NCBI GenBank assembly: GCA_947471745.1
Contig: CANJKZ010000400.1
Location: 806,001 to 870,000 of the forward strand
Source: Closterium sp. Naga37s-1
Taxonomy: Eukaryota; Streptophyta; Zygnematophyceae; Desmidiales; Closteriaceae
Direction of reading: 5' to 3'
DNA: 64,000 nucleotides
The first letter of the stretch is position 1; each line of letters begins with the position of its first letter. A model generated the notes under the pieces. That model worked only from the letters and a program-made list of their open reading frames with translations, searched no databases and was not told where the DNA came from. The position numbers and the translations under genes are program-made. This document shows, piece by piece, positions 1 to 12,700 of this stretch.

Positions 1-3000
1 AACCACACAGTCGAGCAGATTCCGCCACCCTCCCCGAACCACCCCGCCGTGCCTGTTTGCCAAACCAAAGACAGTCACGGCGGCCAGCCGAGCCTTGGTG
101 TCCTCCCCAAACGCCACGGCTGCCGCGTTGTCCACTAGATCGGCGCCACTTGGCAGCGATCCGGAGGGGTTCAGGCGGAGCGTGGTGCAGCGGCAGAGGG
201 AGACCACTAGATCGTCTAACGCTCCTGAGAACCCGTGAAAAGCCGCCACGTCAGCAGCGGCTGAGAACCCGTCGGTGCAGCAGCGAAGGAGGGATTCGTC
301 GTCCTCTGTGTGGTCGAAGACAACAGATATGGCTGCTATAGCTGGGCCTGCCACGACTGCAAACACGTCTCTGTCTAGTTGGAGCAGGAAGAGAGAGGAG
401 GACGAGCGCGGGAGGGAGAGGTTGGAGAGAGGAGGGGAGAGTGGGGAGAGGTGCTTCGACGGTGGGGAGGGGCGAGGAGGGGAGGAGGACTGAAGGAGAG
501 GGGGAGCAGGAGGGAGGGATTCTGAATTGAGAAAAGCGGAAGCAGTAGAGTCGAGAGACTGAGAGGGGGAGGCATCGCATGCAGCATTGTCAGTGCCCGG
601 AGCATCAGCAGCACTGGCATTGATACCACTACTACCATCACCAGCAGCAGCAGCAACAGCTGCAACATCATCTGCAGAAGACCATTCTGGGTCAGCACTG
701 GATGCGAGAATGTAAGGCACAGCGGTCGGCGACCGTCGGATCAGCCCGAGCCAGCGGCTGAGATTCATCTCAGGAAAAGCGGAGGCGGAGGAGGAGGAGA
801 GGGAGACATCGGAGGACATTTTGATCTCGTGGCGGGCGATGGCATGGTAGGTCTCTGAGAGCAGCTCTCTTGGGAGGTCCTTTCCATCGTTGATCTTCCT
901 GTTGTTGCGGATAAACTCCTCCTCCGTCATCTTGCGCCGCACCTGGTGGAGGGAGGGGGGGGAGAAAGCGGGGGTGGGGGGAGCGGGGGCGGGAAGGTGG
1001 GACAGGAGCGGGAACAGGGACAGGGGGAAGGAGGAGGGAGAGCAGAAAGAGGGGAGGAGGAGAGGGAGACATCGGAGGACATTTTGATCTCGTGGTGGGC
1101 GATGGCGTGGTAGGTCTCTGAGAGCAGCTCTCTTGGGAGGTCCCTTCCGTCGTTGATCTTCCGGTTGTTGCGGATAAACTCCTCCTCCGTCATCTTGCGC
1201 CTCACCTGGGGGGAGGGGGGGATTGGTGGGTGGTTGAGGGAATAGGAGAGGAAAAGCGAGGTGCGAGTGCACAGGCAGAACCGCCCACCAAAAAAGCTTA
1301 TATGCATCACAGACAGAGTACAACAACACATGCACACAGAAGAAGCACATATTCATCAAGAGGCATTACGATGTACAACAATTCATAGAAGTCAACTAGT
1401 AAGTCACCCCACGCACCTGCCCATTGTAAAGGTCAGTGTTGAGCATGATGACCGAGTACGACAGCACATACGCCACGTCATGGTTCGCAAACCCATACGC
1501 AGCGGGCGCCAGCTCATAGTACCGCTCTGCAAACGCTTCCAGCACTCGCGAGCTCTCTACCGCAGCACATGCCCGTGAAGGGAGTTTTGAGACGTCTCAA
1601 AACGTGAAGGGAGTTTTGAGACATCTCAAAACGTGAAGGAAGCACACTTGCTCTCAGCACGCACTCATAAAGAGGCATTACGAGTGACAACAACTCATAC
1701 TACCAGCTAATAAGCCACCCACGCACCTGCCCATTGTAAAGGTCAGTGTTGAGCATGATGACCGAGTATGACAGCACATACGCCACGTCATGGTTTGCAA
1801 ACCCATACGCAGCGGGCGCCAGCTCATAGTACCGCTCTGCAAACGCCTCTAACACTCTAGAGATCTTCTGCGCCTCCCCAGGCAGCCGGAACCCTTCTAG
1901 AAACGTTCTCAGCGCCGCATCCAGCGCCATGCCCTCGAAATCAAACAGCTTAGCGAATTCCCCTAAAACGCGGACGTGGAACTCCTCATGCCCACCCAGC
2001 AGGTCCCCCACTAGTGTTTTGTTAAGTCCCGGTGTGAAGCGCAGGAAGCAGGCGACGGCGCGGGCGTCGGGGAGTGAGGGGAGGATAGCGGAGGCTTGGA
2101 GGAACTGCAGCCCCTTCTTGGAGTCGCGATTGAAATGCTCCACGCCTATCAGCAGCCGCCGCTTGATAGACCTCTGCTGCCTCACCACCTCCACTAGTAA
2201 CAGCTGCTGCTGCTGGTTGTGCTGCTGCTGGTGCTGCTGGTGGTGGTGCTGCTGATGGTGGTGGTGCTGCTGATGATGCTCATTCTGTGGCTGTCCCTGG
2301 AACCCGTCTACAGATGCTGATACGCCAACCTGCTTGCCTGCTGCTGCCCCCTCGCCTGTTCCACCAGCAGCTGCTGCAGCCAGAGCAGCGGCAACCATCT
2401 CCCGAGCCTGCGTCCACATGGCTCCGTTCTCCGAAGCTATCTTCAGCTCCGGCGCCGCTGGCACGGCCGAACCTGGCAGCAGCAACGGGGCTGGTGCCCC
2501 AACGACAGCACCATCCCCAGCACCCACAACACCACCACCACCACCACCAGCAACACCGGCAGCAGCAGCAGCATTAGCCCTGCCAGCCATATGATGCACC
2601 ACAGCCAGCAACCCCTGCATAGCCAGCACATGCAGCGATGATAGCGGTGTGTTTACCGGAAAGGCTGCCCGAGAAAGCAGCCCTGAGAGCTCCTCCAGGC
2701 AATTCGCACATGTGAGATCCGCGTCGAAGTTGGCGAAAGTTTCCACGGCGAATTCGGGCAGGCGGCAGAAGTCGAGGAGGGCTTCCAGGGCAGCTTCCTG
2801 CTGCGCAAAGGAAGTTGCGGTGAACTTTCCTGCTGTGCCGACGAGACGTGCGATGACACAGGTGTAAAAGGCTTCTAGCTGCAGCTTCAGATGGGCGCGG
2901 GCTGAGTGGAAAAGCGTTTGCACTATGGCCAGCACCTGGGTGGGTTGGGATGTGGGGCGCATGCAAGGGGCAGAGGCACATGCATTAGGGAGCAGAGGTA

Positions 3001-6000
3001 AAAGCAGCATCTAGCTGCAGCTTGAGGTGCGCGCGGCTGAGTGGAAAAGCGTCTGCACTATGGCCAGGAGCTGGGGAAGAGGGGGACAAGGGGGGGAGGT
3101 GGCACACTGGTGGGGTGCATGAAAGGGGAGCACAGGTTTAGAAGGCCTCTAGCTGCAACTTGGGGTGGGCACGGGCAGAGTGGAAAAGCGTCTGCACTAT
3201 GGCCAGGAGCTGGGGGGGTCGGAAGTGGGGCGCATGCAAGGGGCAGAGGCACAGGCAGTGGTACAGGTTGGGGAGAACAGGGGTGAAGAAGACTCATCGG
3301 CTGCAACTTGGGGTGTGCATGGGCGGAGTGGAAGAGTGTCTGCACGATCGCCAGGACCTGGGGCGGGCGGGATGTGAGGTGTGGGTGGTGTGCGGCGCAT
3401 GGAAGGGGCAGAGACAACGGCAGTGGTGGAGGAGGGTTGGGGGGGACAGAGGTACGGAAGGCTCATGGGCTGCAGCTTGGGGTGAGGGTGTGCGCAGTGG
3501 ACGAGCTGGTGCGGGCAGCATGGCTAGGACCTGGGGGGCGAGGATGGGAAGACGTGCGGAGCATGAGGACGCAGAGGTACAGCACAGTACACTGAGGTTC
3601 ACCACCCTGACTAACTAAAAAGCAGGCTCGTACCTGCGAGAGCAGATACTTGAGAATTCTGGATAATCTGCAGTACACTAGTACAGTGAGGTACACTGCA
3701 GTTCACCACCCTGACTAGCAAGAAGGCAATCTCGTACCTGGGAGAGCACGAGCAGCTTTGGTGACAGTCCCAGCTGCAGCAGCGAGCGGAAGAGCTCGTC
3801 CTGAACGAGCGACAGCAGGCGCGGGTGGTGCACCACCGAGCAGAGAGAGACAGGTTTCAAACCTGAGAGAGAACGCACAGACCCCTCACCTGCGAGAGAA
3901 CTAGAAGGTTCGGAGACAGTCCCAGCTGCAGCAGCGACCGAAACAGCTCATCCTGCACGAGGGACAGCAGACGCGGGTGGTGTACCACCGCCGGCCCGGC
4001 AAGCTCCAGAGCAGCCGATATGAGACTGAGCGCCAGCAGTGACACGTCATCATCTGCCAGCATGCCCGAGGCAAAGAGCGCTGACTGATGGTCCTCCAGG
4101 CCTAGCAGCGAGCAGAGGAAGTGAAATACCTCCACTGCACACGCCACTCCGTGCGGCCTGCCCAACGCTCCAACTGATGCTCTGTTGCTGCTGCTGCCTG
4201 CCTGCCCCCGCTCCCCGTCCTCCTCCCCCTCCTCCGCTTCTCTGCTTGCGTCCCGCTGTCCCCGGGGCTGTTCGAGAGGCTCGGCGGGAGGGGGAGGTTT
4301 GGAGGTAGGAGGAAGGCCGTTGGGAGTTGAGGTGGATTGGGTATTGGGTGTTGGTTCGCTGGCGGTTCTGCTGCTGCTGGTTCTGCCTGTGGCACTCACG
4401 GCTGCCACCCCTCCTGCTGCTCCTAGCGTGGTGGTAGCTGCTTCAGCCTGTATGGCAGAGGCAACAGCAGAAAAGTAGACAGCTTGAGAGAAAGCAGCAG
4501 CAGCAGCAGCAGCAGCAGTAGCAGCAGAGGTAGCAGAACGCATGGCACAAGTCAAAGGTGAGGAAAAAATGCAAGACCGAGGCGTAGGTAAGCAGAATTG
4601 ACACACATCCACATTTTCCCGCCCCAAGTTTCATACACCTTATCCAAATGATCTCACCTGACCGGCATTCCCCCCATCTCGCGCATCCCCTCCTCCCCCA
4701 TCCTCCACCGACGACCCCCCCAGCTCCAACGCCCCCTCCTGCACCCCTTCCTCCCCACCCCCCTCCCTCGCCTCCACTCTTGGCGAAAACGGCGTGCTAT
4801 CCATCGTCCCCTGTGTCGCCTCGGCCTCCCCTAGCTCCCTCTCCTCCTCGCTCGCGGGCAGCTCGGGCAGCCGCCCGAAAATCTCGCGGACCATGTCGAG
4901 GAGGGTTTGGCAGGCGAGGCGCTGCAGCAGGTGGCTCTTGGAGGCGGCCTGGTGCAGCACTCGGAAGCACGTGTTTACGATGCTGCACATGTGGCGGTCT
5001 GACAGCAGGGGGCCTGCTGGGCTTCGTACTGTTTCCAGGAGCACCTGGGGGGGGTTGGGGAGGGGGGAAGGAGGAAGGGAGGGGAGGGGGATGGAAGACA
5101 CATAGGTTGGAGGCCGACTGGTGCAGCAGTCGGAAGCACGTGTTCACGATGCTGCACATGTGGCGGTCTGACAGCAGGGGGCCTGCTGGGCTGCGTACTG
5201 TCTCTAAAAGAACCTGGAGAGAGGGGGTGCGGGTGGGGGGGGGGGGGGGGGGGGATTCACAGACTTGAGGCCGCCTGGTGCAGCACTCGGAAGCACGTGT
5301 TGACGGTGCTGCACATGTGGCGATCCGAGAGGAGAGGACCCGCAGGGCTGCGCACCGTTTCTAGGAGCACCTCATAGGTGGGATGTGGGGGGAAGGAATA
5401 GGAGGGGACGGGACGACGTAGAGGCCGTGCTAGGTCTCGAGGCGCACCTGAATGGCTGGATTCTAACGCTCACGGCTGGGTAGGGAGAACCACGAGGAGA
5501 ATCAATGCGCGCTCAACAATGATCGCTCCCAGAAAAACAAGACCTGGTGAAAACAAACATCACACTAAGAGTCACTTACCTCGAGACGTGGTAAAAACAA
5601 GACCTGGTGACCTCGAAACTTGGTGACCTCGAGACGTGGGTGTCTGGAGAGGTACAGATTCGAGGATCCGGGTGTCACAATGTCCCAATCCCAAGCAGTT
5701 ACCCCAAGGCGCGAATACCTGGAGGATCTTGACGAGGACCGCCTCGTCGCCACGCGCTTACATTGACACGTGGTATTAAACGCGACGCAGTTACCTGGAG
5801 GATCTTGACGAGGACCGCTTCTTCCGACGCGAGATCCGTGACCTCGAAGCGGCACGACGTGACCGCGTCCATGACCATGTGAATCCCCACGGCCGCGCCG
5901 GGTGTCGACTCGTCGAAAAACTGCAGATTCAGGATCTTCAGCACGGACGACAATGCGACGCTGGTAACAATCGTGTTTGTTCGCTCGGATCGCACGACGT

Positions 6001-6328
6001 CGAGGAACGGCGCGAGGTACGCGGAAGGCGGCACGCGAGCCGCCTCCCAGTCGTCGTCCGACCAATCGGTGACGATCTTCTGCCTTAAGGCTTTAAGATT
6101 GCGCAGCAGCGGATCTTCCGCGTCGGCGCCGGACGTTTCGTCGAGGAAGATCGGGGAGACGGCCCATTTGGAGCTCTGGCGCATGACGGCCAATAGCGTG
6201 TGGATCTCCGTGCTGAGCTGGCACGCTCGCACGTGCGCGCGCGAGCCATTGAACGCAGTTCTACCTGCACCGGTTCTACCTGCCGTTCTACCGACACCCA
6301 TTGTCGATGATCCTAATCGGCTCGCCAT
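1..6328 (-). CDS. GNOM-like: GNOM/GBF-type ARF guanine-nucleotide exchange factor (Sec7 family), C-terminus off the left edge
   Basis: Large ARF-GEF that loads GTP on ARF GTPases at Golgi or endosomal membranes to start coat recruitment. Exons read from splice sites and homology: 6328-5795, 5044-4658, 4447-3890, 2935-1727 and 942 to beyond base 1. All visible junctions are phase 0, giving 1210 codons. Exon 1 has the DCB region (GVALSS-like VTSVALSSVLKIL, then CRFEVTDLASEE). Exon 3 holds the HUS-like stretch with HHPRLLSLVQDELFR. Exon 4 holds most of Sec7, including HFNRDSKKGLQFLQ, the glutamic-finger segment FRLPGEAQKI and SYSVIMLNTD. Exon 5 opens with RRKMTEEEFIRNNR and later has GPAIAAISVVFDH and DDTKARLAAVTVFGLANR, as in plant GNOM. 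The start at 6328 fits the family's N-terminal length. Introns 1, 3 and 4 carry partial copies of the neighbouring exon ends. Family assignment is from motif likeness and is strong; GNOM versus its paralogue GNL1 is not settled. Confidence 0.9.
1083..1550 (-). repeat. Partial exon copies in GNOM-like intron 4
   Basis: In the gene's direction, bases 1550-1416 repeat the last part of exon 4 together with its donor (GGGCAG then GTGCGTGGG). Bases 1206-1083 repeat the first part of exon 5 together with an acceptor (CCCCCCAG before GTGAGGCGCAAG). The copies are close to the real exon ends but cannot replace them, because each is only about 125-135 bases. They look like local tandem duplications spanning a splice site. 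Confidence 0.85.
3024..3845 (-). repeat. Multiple partial exon copies in GNOM-like intron 3
   Basis: Intron 3 (3889-2936) is largely built of copies of its flanks. Two copies of the end of exon 3 with its donor lie at about 3845-3732 and 3665-3633. About four copies of the start of exon 4 with an acceptor lie near 3024-3072, 3141-3213, 3296-3362 and, weakly, 3470-3536. All contain the segment coding for LAIVQTLFHSA or a close variant. Spacing is irregular, about 110-170 bases. Confidence 0.8.
5105..5748 (-). repeat. Partial exon copies in GNOM-like intron 1
   Basis: Bases 5748-5706 repeat the end of exon 1 with a donor. Bases 5372-5262 and 5214-5105 repeat the first 110 bases or so of exon 2, including the part coding for DRHMCSIVNTCFR. 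The copy at 5214-5105 has an acceptor-like AG. A run of 16 or more G separates the two head copies near 5235. Confidence 0.85.
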
Positions 6329-6716
6329 GGTTTCAGGAACGAATTAAGGGGAGAACATTAAGCGGCTGGCAAGGATTGCTGTCGAGATAGCCAACACACG
6401 AAAGTCTACATGGGAACAAGTGAGGGAAGTTGGGATTGACGTAAATGAACTACCGACAATAAGGACTGGGAGGCCGCAATGGAGCGACACGCAGCTCTCC
6501 GAACTTATATTTTCAATGAACCAAGGGGTAATGGTAAGGGAGCACTAGATCTTGACAGAGACTGACAGTACACACGGCCTCCTCTACACAGCGATCTACA
6601 CCAACTCAGCTCTGCGCACTAAAGCCATATCGTGAAAACTGTAATCAAGTTCAGATAAGCTACTAGGTGGTTCCCTGATACATGGTGTGGCTTTCCTCCT
6701 CAGGTGGAAACTCAAT
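6329..6716. other. Intergenic spacer upstream of the GNOM-like gene
   Basis: About 390 bases between the start codon of the GNOM-like gene and the proposed stop of the next minus-strand gene. It should hold the GNOM-like promoter and 5' UTR. I see no clear TATA box or other named element. Confidence 0.4.
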
Positions 6717-9700
6717 TCACGAATCACACGACTCATCAGCTTTTGCTGCAGATTGGTTGGATGATTTGGCGGGTGGACGCACTGAGGAGGCACGCACAGC
6801 AGCACGGAAATTGCCAACAAGAAGCCCACAGAGCACTGTAACGAGTATGGTCACAGCTGGGGTGGAATTTCAAACAAAACCATATGCCCAGAACGAAGAA
6901 CACTAACAGGGTACAAACAGATTCTACCTAGAAGGTTCCTAGTCATAGAGATGACTGCTTAGTCCTAGGTGGGTGAAGCGTGCAAAATGGAACTTTTGGG
7001 TTTTCCTGGTGCTTCCTGGTGCCACACGCCCTGCAATATCTAATGCCCAAGCCCTGTCTCCATGCACAAGTTCCTGTTAGTGTGATTCGATGTACAAACC
7101 CTGTAACAGGTGTGCTCCAACCGCACAAGCCCTGTGGCTAGCATGCTCTGGTGCACAAGCACTGCACATTCCCTGTAATTTAAGGGCTCTGATGCGCAGC
7201 TTTCTGGAAGCTATCTCACAAGCCTTGTGGTTAGGCTACTTTGCTGCACTAGCCGTGTCGCTAGCATCCCTTTATGGGCAAACCCTGGGCTCAATGCACA
7301 ATCCCTGCAGTTAGTGAGCTTCCATGCACAAGCGCTGCGTTTAGTGTCTGGCATTCGGTTCATTGGACAAGCCCTGTGATTAGCATGCCAGGAGGCACAA
7401 GCCCTGTGGTTAGCCCTGTGGTTAGCCCTGTGGATAGCCCTGTGGATAGCCCTGTGGATAGCCCTGTGGTTAGCCCTGTGGTCAGCCTTGTGGTCAGCTC
7501 TGTAATAAGCCCTGTGACTAGCCCTGTGGTTAGCCCTGTGGTTAGCCCTGCAGTTCGCCCTGCGGTTAGCCCTGCGGTTAGCCCTGTGGCTAGCCCTGTG
7601 GTTAGCCCTGTGGTTAGCCCCGTTGTTAGCCCTGAGGTTAGCCCTGTGGTTAGCCCCGTTGTTAGCCCTGAGGTTAGCCCTGTGGTTAGCCCTGTAGTTA
7701 GCCTAGCCTACACGGGGGGTTGCTGGTGGGTCACATGGGGTGGTAGGTCGCAGAGGGAGGTGGGTTGCAGGGGGACGTGGGTCGCAGAGGGAGGAATGGG
7801 GGGGAGCAATGCAGCGAGGGGGAGGGGATGTGGGGAAATGCCTACGAATGGGGAGGGGGGTTGCAGGGGAGGGGAGGGGACGGGGTGGGATGGAGTAAGG
7901 GGCGGTGGGTGGGTTAGGATCTTGGGGGGTCAAGGAGGAGAGGGGGGGGGGGGGTTACCATACCTGAGAGTGTTACTAGTCTATATAGCCTATCTACTCT
8001 AGCATATTTGTTCTTCATCTTCCATCTTGCAAGCACGGGGTTGTCCTGCAAGCAGACGAGAGGAGGTGGCAAGGCAGACAAGATTTTAGCTCCTATATGT
8101 GATGAAATCAGATACGATATGCAATTATGGGTGTTGTCAGATTGGGGTAAACGATTTACATGATTGAAATAACCTAAACAATGTACAGATACGATACGAT
8201 ACGATACGATACCATACGATACGATACGATACGATACAATACAGTACCATATCATATGAATTGATATGCTGTGATATGATATGATAGGATATGCTGTCTT
8301 TGAGATTCAATCTGTGTTCGGTTGCTTTTTTCTCACCTTCACAGACAACGATGAGATCTTCACCAGTTGGCCACTCCAGTTGGCCACTCCAGTTGGCCAC
8401 TCCAGTTGGCCACTCCAGTTGGATCCACCAGGCGATCGCAATCCCCACCCCACCATCCAATCCTGTCAAGTCAGCAACACACCCGAAACGAAGCAGCGAA
8501 AGAGCGATGGGCATATGAGAGACAAAGAGAAGATAAAAGGACACGAGCATGTTAGCTAATGATGAAGATTATGGTTCCATTTCTGTCACAGCGGAATTGT
8601 GTTGCCGGGCAGAGAGAGAAACGGCCATGGAAGGCAAAGGACTGTGAGACATGGACAGGAAGTGTGAGGATGGAAGGGGTATTGGCGCGCCATGCAAGTG
8701 TGGTGCAGAAGAAAAAGGGGTGGGTGCAGAAACTCACAAGAAGGAATCGTCAAAGCAAGTGCGATTCTTGTGCACCCTCGTGCTCCGCCCACTACTGCTG
8801 ATCACACCTGAAGGAAGAAACACGAGGGAAAATGCATGTGAAGAAAGAGAAGAGGAAGAGCCGAGAAGTAAGGAATGTGAAGAAAGAGGAGAGGAGAAAT
8901 AAGAAATAAGGCATCTGAAGGTAGAGCAGGGAAGGTAAAAGAAATGAGAAACGGAGACGAGATGCAACAGAAAGGCCGACAAGGGGAATCTGGGGGCAGA
9001 GAAAAAGAGTGTTGAGCGAGCAGCGCTACCATAAGCAGACGATGCCATTGCCGTGCCTGTAGACTCATGTGGGAGCAGACAAATGGGAGCCCTATGTGGA
9101 GTGGATTGGAAGGAAGCCAAAGGTGGATATGCTTTGGGTGTTCGGGTGCATGTGCATGGCGCTCGTGCCTAAGCATCTTCGGCACAACAAGCTCAGTGCT
9201 AAGGCGATATGGGCTGTGCACTTGGGCATGGCTCAAACAGCAAGGGGTGGCTTCTTTGGGACCCATTCACCAAGAAATTCTTGGTGAGCAGGGACTGCAA
9301 ATTCATGGAGAACCTGAAAATACACTGTCCCATGCCGCCATTGCCATGCCTGTTTGTCAGACAGCGGCGCAGGAGGATATGAGAGGAGAGAAGGTGGTGT
9401 GAAGAAGCGGGACGGACGGAAGCAAGAGTGGACGGAGGACAGAGCTTTGAGGAGATGCGGGACAGGAGGGGATGAGGAACGTACCGCGTTGTTCCTCTTT
9501 GAGGGAATAGGGCTCAGTTGATTCGCCCTTGCTTGTTGTCCCTTGCTGACATTGCTGCTGCTGCCACTCCCGTGCTGTGTTCAACTGCAGAATGAAAGGC
9601 AGGGGAGGAGACAAGGAAGGTATGGGAGGAGCAGCGAAGCAGAAATAGAGGGCTGGCTAGGCGACACATGGAATTGTGGAGTGGATCTTAGCATGCAACA

Positions 9701-12700
9701 TGGGAATGCCACTTGACCGTTGCTCGATCTGGCAGAAAAGGAGTGGCAAGGGAGGCAAAACTGTCGAATGCGAAGGAAAAGGTTCTGTCAGAGGAGACTT
9801 ACCGCATAAATAATCTTGTCCCTCATCTCTGCTCCTTTATCTCTACTCCCACTTGGCTGATTCCTCTGCGTCCTCCTCTGTTGCCGAATATCACAACAGA
9901 GGTAAATATAAACTACAGCCTACGGTGACGTGAAGGAGTGTTACGAGAGAAGCACTTCAGGACAGGATGCCAAAAAAACGGCGAACAAGATGAAGAAGGA
10001 AGGAGGACTACAATAAAGCGAAATTCGGATCTTACCACATATGCTGCTGCGGCAACCTCTTGTCCTCCTCTGCTCCCTCTCCTCCGCCTCAGTGCCCTCG
10101 CCTCATTTGCACGTATGGTCCTCTGCTCCCTATCCCCTCCTGAGTGCATAGTCCGCTGCTTCCTCTCCTCTGCTTGTATCTTCGTCTGCTTCTTCTCTTC
10201 CTCTGCATGCATCGTCCTCTGCTCCTCTTCACCTCTCCATGTAACTTCGTCTGCTGCTTCTCCTCCTCTGCTGCTTCTCCTCCTCTGCTGCTTCTCCTCG
10301 CCTGCATGTTTCGTCCTCTGCGCCCTCTCCTCGTCTGCTCTCTATCCAAAGATTCAAAACCAACAGTGCTACAACCTAAAGGAGAGGAGAGAAGTTACAG
10401 CCTACAGGTGAGATGACGAGCTAAAGCATCGCCTGTACTATATAACAGAGCAAGGCACACAGCAGACGAAGCATGTCAAGATCATCCCACCTAGCCCCTG
10501 GCTGAATTTACTAAGTTGTTCATTTCTCCCAGCTTGACTGTTCGTTATCCACTCCAGCATGCATCGGGCATAAGCACTGCCCTGTAGTCAGAGTGGGGTT
10601 AGCGTACCTGTAGTTAGGCGCTGCCCTGTAGTCAGAGTGGGGTTAGCGTACCTTTAGTTAGGCGCTGCCCTGTAGTCAGAGTGGGGTTAGCGTACCTTTA
10701 GTTAGGCGCTGCCCTGTAGTCAGAGTGGGGTTAGCGTACCTGTAGTTAGGCGCTGCCCTGTAGTCAGAGTGGGGTTAGCGTACCTGTAGTGATAAGTGGT
10801 GGGTGTTTGGCTAAGGTGATGGATGGGTGGGTCGATGCGTGGGTGGGTTGATGCGTGGGTGGGTCGATGTGTGGGTGGGTCGATGCGTGGGTGGGTCGTC
10901 GATGTGTGGGTGGGTGGACGGATGCACGGGCCAGGGGGAGAGACTGGTCAAGGGGAGGAGACGGCAGGGGGAGGAGGGTGGGAGACGAGGTGCGGGGGAG
11001 GGGGTGTGTGTTCCTATGCAGAAAATCCTAGATCGTGTTCTAGGTCTTAATTCTTCAATCTTCCATCTTCAACCTCCAATCGTCTCTTCTGAAGGTAGAT
11101 GCCTCAGTTTTTCCTGCTAAAGAGAGGAGGGGACAGGCAGCAAAGAGTGAGTCGGACAGGCAGCAAAGAGTGAGTCAGACAGGCAGAGACTGAGCGGTGG
11201 ATAGTGGTGCGTGGCTCACTAGAGCAGTAAGTCCAGCCAGAGGGAGCTTCTCCCCAAAGCGGTAAGGGCAGCCAAATGAAGCTTCTCACCAGAACAGAGT
11301 GTTTGCTCTGAGCCGGTGTTGCATTTCTCCACCACCATCAGCAGCAGCGCCAGCACTATCAGCAGCAGCAGCAGCAGCAGCACTGCATGAGCCGTCACCA
11401 GCAGCACTAAGACTCTCCTGCACCCACTGCATTCTTGCTGTTGGGATGAAATGGGCAGAAGAAGGCAACGCGCAGAGGGACAGGTGAAAGAGGGAGAGCG
11501 AGGGAATGAGGCAGCGAATGAAAGGCAAAAAGCGCCAACAGCAGTCTTCCGTGAAAAATGCATGAGTGGGAAACAAAAAAGCAAACTAGTGGGTTGGATG
11601 GGCCATTGTTGTGTGGAGAATCGCTCTTGAACCGTCAGCTTGAGGAGCTATCACCTGCTGCGGGTCCATCCGTGAGAATTCAGGCAGCTGGAGGAGGAAC
11701 GGGGAGCGAGGGGAGGAGGGCAGAAGTTGGGAGGAGAAGACGGGTGCTCCTCCCATGCTGCCCTCAGTGGTTGCACTTGCAGCGGCACCCCTCACAGCAA
11801 CACCCCTCTCAGCAACACCCCTCACAGCAACACCCCTCACAGCAACACCCCTCACAGCAACACCCCTCTCAGCAACACCCCTCTCAGCAACACCCCTCTC
11901 AGCAACACCCCTCACAGCAACACCCCTCTCAGCAACACCCCTCTCAGCAACACCCCTCTCAGCAACACCCCTCTCAGCAACACCCCTCTCAGCAACACCC
12001 CTCACAGCAACACCCCTCACAGCAACACCCCTCTCAGCAACACCCCTCTCAGCAACACCCCTCACAGCAACACCCCTCTCAGCAACACCCCTCTCAGCAA
12101 CACCCCTCACAGCAACACCCCTCACAGCAACACCCCTCACAGCAACACCCCTCTCAGCAACACCCCTCTCAGCAACACCCCTCACAGCAACACCCCTCAC
12201 AGCAACACCCCTCACAGCAACACCCCTCTCAGCAACACCCCTCTCAGCAACACCCCTCTCAGCAACACCCCTCTCAGCAACACCCCTCTCAGCAACACCC
12301 CTCTCAGCAACACCCCTCTCAGCAACACCCCTCTCAGCAACACCCCTCTCAGCAACACCCCTCTCAGCAACACCCCTCTCAGCAACACCCCTCACAGCAA
12401 CACCCCTCTCAGCAACACCCCTCTCACCAACACCCCTCTCAGCAACACCCCTCTCAGCAACACCCCTCTCAGCAACACCCCTCTCACCAACACCCCTCTC
12501 AGCAACACCCCTCTCAGCAACACCCCTCTCAGCAACACCCCTCTCAGCAACACCCCTCACAGCAACACCCCTCTCAGCAACGCCCCTCTCAGCAACACCC
12601 CTCACAGCAACACCCCTCTCAGCAACACCCCTCTCAGCAACACCCCTCTCAGCAACACCCCTCTCAGCAACACCCCTCACAGCAACACCCCTCTCAGCAA

